NCBI GenBank assembly: GCA_017997825.1
Contig: JAGOEH010000121.1
Coordinates: 1 to 9,096, forward strand
Source of the DNA: Candidatus Delongbacteria bacterium
GTDB taxonomy: Bacteria; JAGOEH01
Length of the DNA: 9,096 nucleotides
Reading direction: 5' to 3'
Part shown: positions 6,256 through 9,096 of the stretch, in pieces
Position numbering within the stretch: the stretch's first letter is position 1
How the letters are laid out: each line of letters opens with the position of its first letter
Notes under the pieces: model-generated
What the model was told of the DNA's origin: nothing
What the model saw: only the letters and a program-made list of their open reading frames with translations
The model's database searches: none
Position numbers and translations under genes: made by a program

Positions 6256-8334
6256 ATGAATAAACACCGGTCCAACCCCCATCATCATGCTCCGAATCCG
6301 GTTTCCCGAGCGCCATTTTGGAAATGGTGGATGAGTGCCGGAACTATGATTATCCTGGCGGGATTATATGGAGTCTGGCGCAATCCCATGGCTCCGGATT
6401 GGGGATTTCATTCGCTATTCTATTACCCGAGCGGGATCATGCTTCCGGTTGGCATACTGGGACTGGTCATGACCGCCTGGCTATGGCATCATTCCGCCGT
6501 ATTGGCCGATATCGGCCGCACCATGGAACGGCGTAAGGATATTCAATATTGGGAATGGGGTGTCGGAATCCTGATTCCATTTATCTCATTCTGGATTTTT
6601 CAACAGGTGGTTGCGCTGTGGGGGGATGGGATCCGGATTCTGATTCCGATCCGGGAAATGAATCTGGAAAACAAAATTGGATTTATTCAATTCTATCATG
6701 TGTTGTGGGAATGGCTGACGGCACATTATCCCTCCCGTTCCGAACTGAACCTTTTTAAATGGACTACCCCGATTTGGGGATTGATTTATCTGATCGGCCT
6801 GGCCCGAATGGCGAAGGGTTTGGGGCAGAATCGACTGGAACACTGGCTGTATTATAGAATTGGTCTGGCCCAGGGCACGTTACAGTATTTTTATGGGTAT
6901 GTGGAAGCTTACGCGTTGAGTTTAGCCTTGCAGCCCTGGTTGATCGAGGGGATGGTCCGCTATTCTAAAACCGGTCGGGTGATGGATCTGCTGAGAGCCG
7001 GGATGATTCTGGGGATGATGGCTTATTTTCATCAGATGAACGTGATCCTGGCGATTCCATTCCTTATGGCCGTTTTTCCGGTGTTATTCGGGATCAATGC
7101 CTCGATGGGGAGGAAACGGATCGGATGGATCATGGGAGGGATCGCCGTTGGACTTGGGCTGTATGGGATTAAGGTGGTTTTATGGGACTGGGAATGGTTG
7201 GATCTCTATATTGCGATATTTCGCCGATATTCGTGGCCGGTCCTGATAGGGGATTGGTGTCTTCAGACCATCAATTTTTTATTGCTGGGATCTCTAACGG
7301 CTGCGCTGTTTCCGGTGATCGTCGGATTTGGAATTTTATTCCCCCGCTACCGGATCATACGATGGGGTGATTGGTGGCAGCGTTTTATTATCATGGCCGG
7401 GATTTGCAGTTTAGGCTACATGATACTGCCGAATCTGGTATACGGACCGATGGATTGGGATGCCGGATGTGCCCTATGCCTGTTTCCGGGATTGGCGGCT
7501 GCGACGTTGGTGTTGCAATCAGGCTGGAAACACCGCTATGGGATTTTGGCCGGATTGATTGTGCTATCCGGTCTCAATTCGGTCCTGTTTATCGGATTGA
7601 ATCATTCGCCTCGAATGTCCGTCCGCCGCTATCTGGACCTGGTGGAGATGATCCGGGTCACATCGCAGCGTAGTCTGGTCGGATCAGCTTTTTATCGCAT
7701 CAACAACAATCCTTATCTGCATGCGCAATTGCTTTTTTCCGATCTTGGACTGGACTCTTTGGCCGAAGTGATGGCGCAGCGTTCGATGGAGTGTTCCGGC
7801 ACGATCCTGGAGCAGGCTCGTATGGCCTCCAATCTGTCTTTGCAGAACCTGTTCAGCGGCGATTGGAATGAGGCCCTTCGCTATGCCCGTCAATCGGTCC
7901 GATATTCTCCCATCTATATTCCCGGACGGATCAATCTGATGAAATGCTATCTGGCGTTGCAACAACTGGATTCCGCTCTGTACCAGGAGACTGTTCTCGA
8001 TTCGCTGTTTAAAATTCCCCTTTATGATCGCCAGTGGGGGAAAATGAGTTATCCTGAATACCGGTTGACCCAGCTCAATTTAAAAATCAGATGCCGCGAT
8101 TATTCCTCGGCATTGCCCCTGGTCCGGGATCTGGAAGAGAGAATGAAAACCTATCACCATAACGATCGTCGGGAAAAAATGATCAATCTGATTTATGATC
8201 AATGCCTGATTTATTATCATTTGAATGATTATTCCCAGGCCCTCCAGGCCGCTGAGGCTTATCTGGAGTATTGCCCCAATGATGCCGGTATCGGGAGGAT
8301 GAGGCAGGAACTTATCAATCGGAAAAGCCCCTGA
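6256..8334 (+). CDS. Multi-spanning GT-C-like membrane protein with TPR-like tail
   Basis: A 692-residue protein starting 4 nt after the fusion gene. The hydrophilic N-terminus is His/Pro/Asn-rich (residues 2-15). About eleven to twelve membrane helices follow (near 26-41, 61-77, 100-121, 171-186, 209-229, 245-258, 261-279, 288-309, 337-361, 374-391, 404-420, 427-446). A loop after the third helix carries WGDGIRILIPIREMNL (122-137), where GT-C transferases usually place their catalytic acid. YFYGYVEAYAL (211-221) and MDWDAG (399-404) look like motifs I associate, from memory, with uncharacterised TPR-tailed GT-C-like proteins. After the membrane part, residues about 515-690 are helical with TPR-like units, for example GDWNEALRYARQSVRYSP at 535-552 and NDYSQALQAAEAYLEYCPND at 657-676. 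The probable role is glycosyl transfer from a lipid-phosphate sugar on the periplasmic face, with the TPRs holding a partner or acceptor. This is inference; no named family member is claimed. Confidence 0.8.
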   Translation: MNKHRSNPHHHAPNPVSRAPFWKWWMSAGTMIILAGLYGVWRNPMAPDWGFHSLFYYPSGIMLPVGILGLVMTAWLWHHSAVLADIGRTMERRKDIQYWEWGVGILIPFISFWIFQQVVALWGDGIRILIPIREMNLENKIGFIQFYHVLWEWLTAHYPSRSELNLFKWTTPIWGLIYLIGLARMAKGLGQNRLEHWLYYRIGLAQGTLQYFYGYVEAYALSLALQPWLIEGMVRYSKTGRVMDLLRAGMILGMMAYFHQMNVILAIPFLMAVFPVLFGINASMGRKRIGWIMGGIAVGLGLYGIKVVLWDWEWLDLYIAIFRRYSWPVLIGDWCLQTINFLLLGSLTAALFPVIVGFGILFPRYRIIRWGDWWQRFIIMAGICSLGYMILPNLVYGPMDWDAGCALCLFPGLAAATLVLQSGWKHRYGILAGLIVLSGLNSVLFIGLNHSPRMSVRRYLDLVEMIRVTSQRSLVGSAFYRINNNPYLHAQLLFSDLGLDSLAEVMAQRSMECSGTILEQARMASNLSLQNLFSGDWNEALRYARQSVRYSPIYIPGRINLMKCYLALQQLDSALYQETVLDSLFKIPLYDRQWGKMSYPEYRLTQLNLKIRCRDYSSALPLVRDLEERMKTYHHNDRREKMINLIYDQCLIYYHLNDYSQALQAAEAYLEYCPNDAGIGRMRQELINRKSP

Positions 8335-8342
8335 GCCTCGTG

Positions 8343-9095
8343 TCAGGATGGAGTGTTACGGGTGAAGAAGCGCCGGCATAATCCGATCAGCGTTCCCCAA
8401 CCGCCCCCGATCAGACAGAATACCTGGTCCAGCCATAATAATCCGGGTGAGATCAGGCATAGCCGATATTGGCGTTCCCGAAAGAGGTAAAGCAAAAAAC
8501 GGATGTTCAATACCAGATAGACTCCCACCAGTCCGAGCAGCCACCCGGGATGAGGAATTTTCCAGATCAGACTGGCGATTCCGGCTAGTCCCATGGCCGG
8601 ACCATAGAGGGTTCCAATAATAAACTCCGGATAGATATTAGCAAATCCATGCCCGATAGACTGGCCGGTCTGCCCCAGGAGCATGGCTAAACGGGCAAAT
8701 CCCATACTGCGGTAAAACTCATTTCTAAGCAGACTGAAGAGGGTGAACTCTTTCAGATGGGTTACGATTAATCCGGTATCCAATTCAATTCTAAACCCAT
8801 TCTCGACCAACCGCTTTCCGAATTCTATGTCATCGATTCCATCCCGGGCTGCCAGTGAGGTATTGAATCCATGCGTTCGATCAAAGGTTTCTTTTCGCAT
8901 GGCGGTAATGGAACCGAATATCCAGTCGATTGGGCCCTGATAGAGGCAATAGGAAAATCGGATCCAGTGATTTTTGTAGCGGGTAACCAGCCCCTGATCA
9001 GACTCATCGCCGGAATAAACCCCAACCACGGCGCTGATGGAAGAGTCAGCCATTTTCTCCCGAATCCGGGCCGGTATGCCCGGCCGGATGACAAT
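8343..9095 (-). CDS. GT2 glycosyltransferase, C-terminal part (5' end outside window)
   Basis: The frame is open to the right edge, so this is the C-terminal 250 residues of a longer protein. The Met at 9053 is internal: the 14 residues before it (IVIRPGIPARIREK) continue the frame. The visible part is the second half of a GT-A family 2 domain. It includes SAVVGVYSG, an IDWIFGSITAMRKETFD stretch near visible residues 56-72, and DGIDDIEFGKRLVENGFRI near 85-103, which corresponds to the acidic acceptor-site segment of GT2 enzymes. Three hydrophobic helices follow (about 156-178, 184-206, 214-240) and a basic C-terminus, so it is an inner-membrane enzyme with a cytosolic catalytic domain. The N-terminal nucleotide-binding half and DXD motif lie beyond the window. 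It converges on the GT-C-like gene with 8 nt between the stop codons. It likely belongs to the same glycan cluster but must use a separate transcript. Sugar donor and acceptor are unknown. Confidence 0.87.
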   Translation of the reverse strand: MVIRPGIPARIREKMADSSISAVVGVYSGDESDQGLVTRYKNHWIRFSYCLYQGPIDWIFGSITAMRKETFDRTHGFNTSLAARDGIDDIEFGKRLVENGFRIELDTGLIVTHLKEFTLFSLLRNEFYRSMGFARLAMLLGQTGQSIGHGFANIYPEFIIGTLYGPAMGLAGIASLIWKIPHPGWLLGLVGVYLVLNIRFLLYLFRERQYRLCLISPGLLWLDQVFCLIGGGWGTLIGLCRRFFTRNTPS

Positions 9096-9096
9096 A

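Noticed and set aside
8330-8347. Inverted repeat CCTGA ... TCAGG framing the two opposing stop codons, a possible bidirectional terminator
   Set aside because: The stem is only 5 bp with an 8-nt loop and no flanking T-run on either strand. Much of the symmetry arises simply because both genes end in TGA.

Overview
The window is densely coding bacterial DNA of moderately high GC. It holds six co-directional plus-strand genes (positions 1-8334) and one convergent minus-strand gene (8343-9095). Gaps between genes are 4-40 nt, with one 26-nt overlap. I see no rRNA, tRNA, insertion sequence, CRISPR array or convincing promoter or terminator. The organism cannot be named from sequence alone. Membrane glycosyltransferases, a flippase-like protein and a signal-peptide-bearing enzyme suggest a Gram-negative-type bacterium. 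The TPR-tailed multi-spanning protein and the half-length TauE/SafE protein remind me of uncultured lineages around the Bacteroidetes/Marinimicrobia/Latescibacteria part of the tree, but this is weak inference.

Left part (1-4087): the 3' 98% or so of a transketolase gene, then a half-length TauE/SafE-type membrane protein, a 93-residue protein resembling DUF2007, and a large glutamate racemase-like protein with an apparent signal peptide. The last gene starts inside its upstream neighbour behind a strong Shine-Dalgarno sequence. The racemase-like protein keeps the Asp, both Cys and the His of the MurI active site. It has large insertions, and the usual second catalytic Glu segment is replaced.

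Right part (4128-9095): a cluster for surface glycan synthesis or membrane glycosylation. It begins with one 707-codon ORF that joins a GT2 glycosyltransferase to a complete Wzx/MATE-like flippase. Next, 4 nt downstream, is a 692-residue multi-spanning protein with GT-C-like character and a C-terminal TPR-like region. A second GT2 glycosyltransferase with C-terminal membrane helices lies on the opposite strand and is cut by the window edge. The most plausible joint role is cytosolic glycosyl transfer onto a lipid carrier, flipping by the fused transporter, and periplasmic glycosyl transfer by the GT-C-like protein. The sequence shows the domains and layout; the joint pathway is inference.

The most noteworthy items are the GT2-flippase fusion, with an awkward membrane-topology count at its junction, and the exported, remodelled racemase-like enzyme. 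An eight-base palindrome, GGCCGGCC, also occurs at least six times, far above chance.
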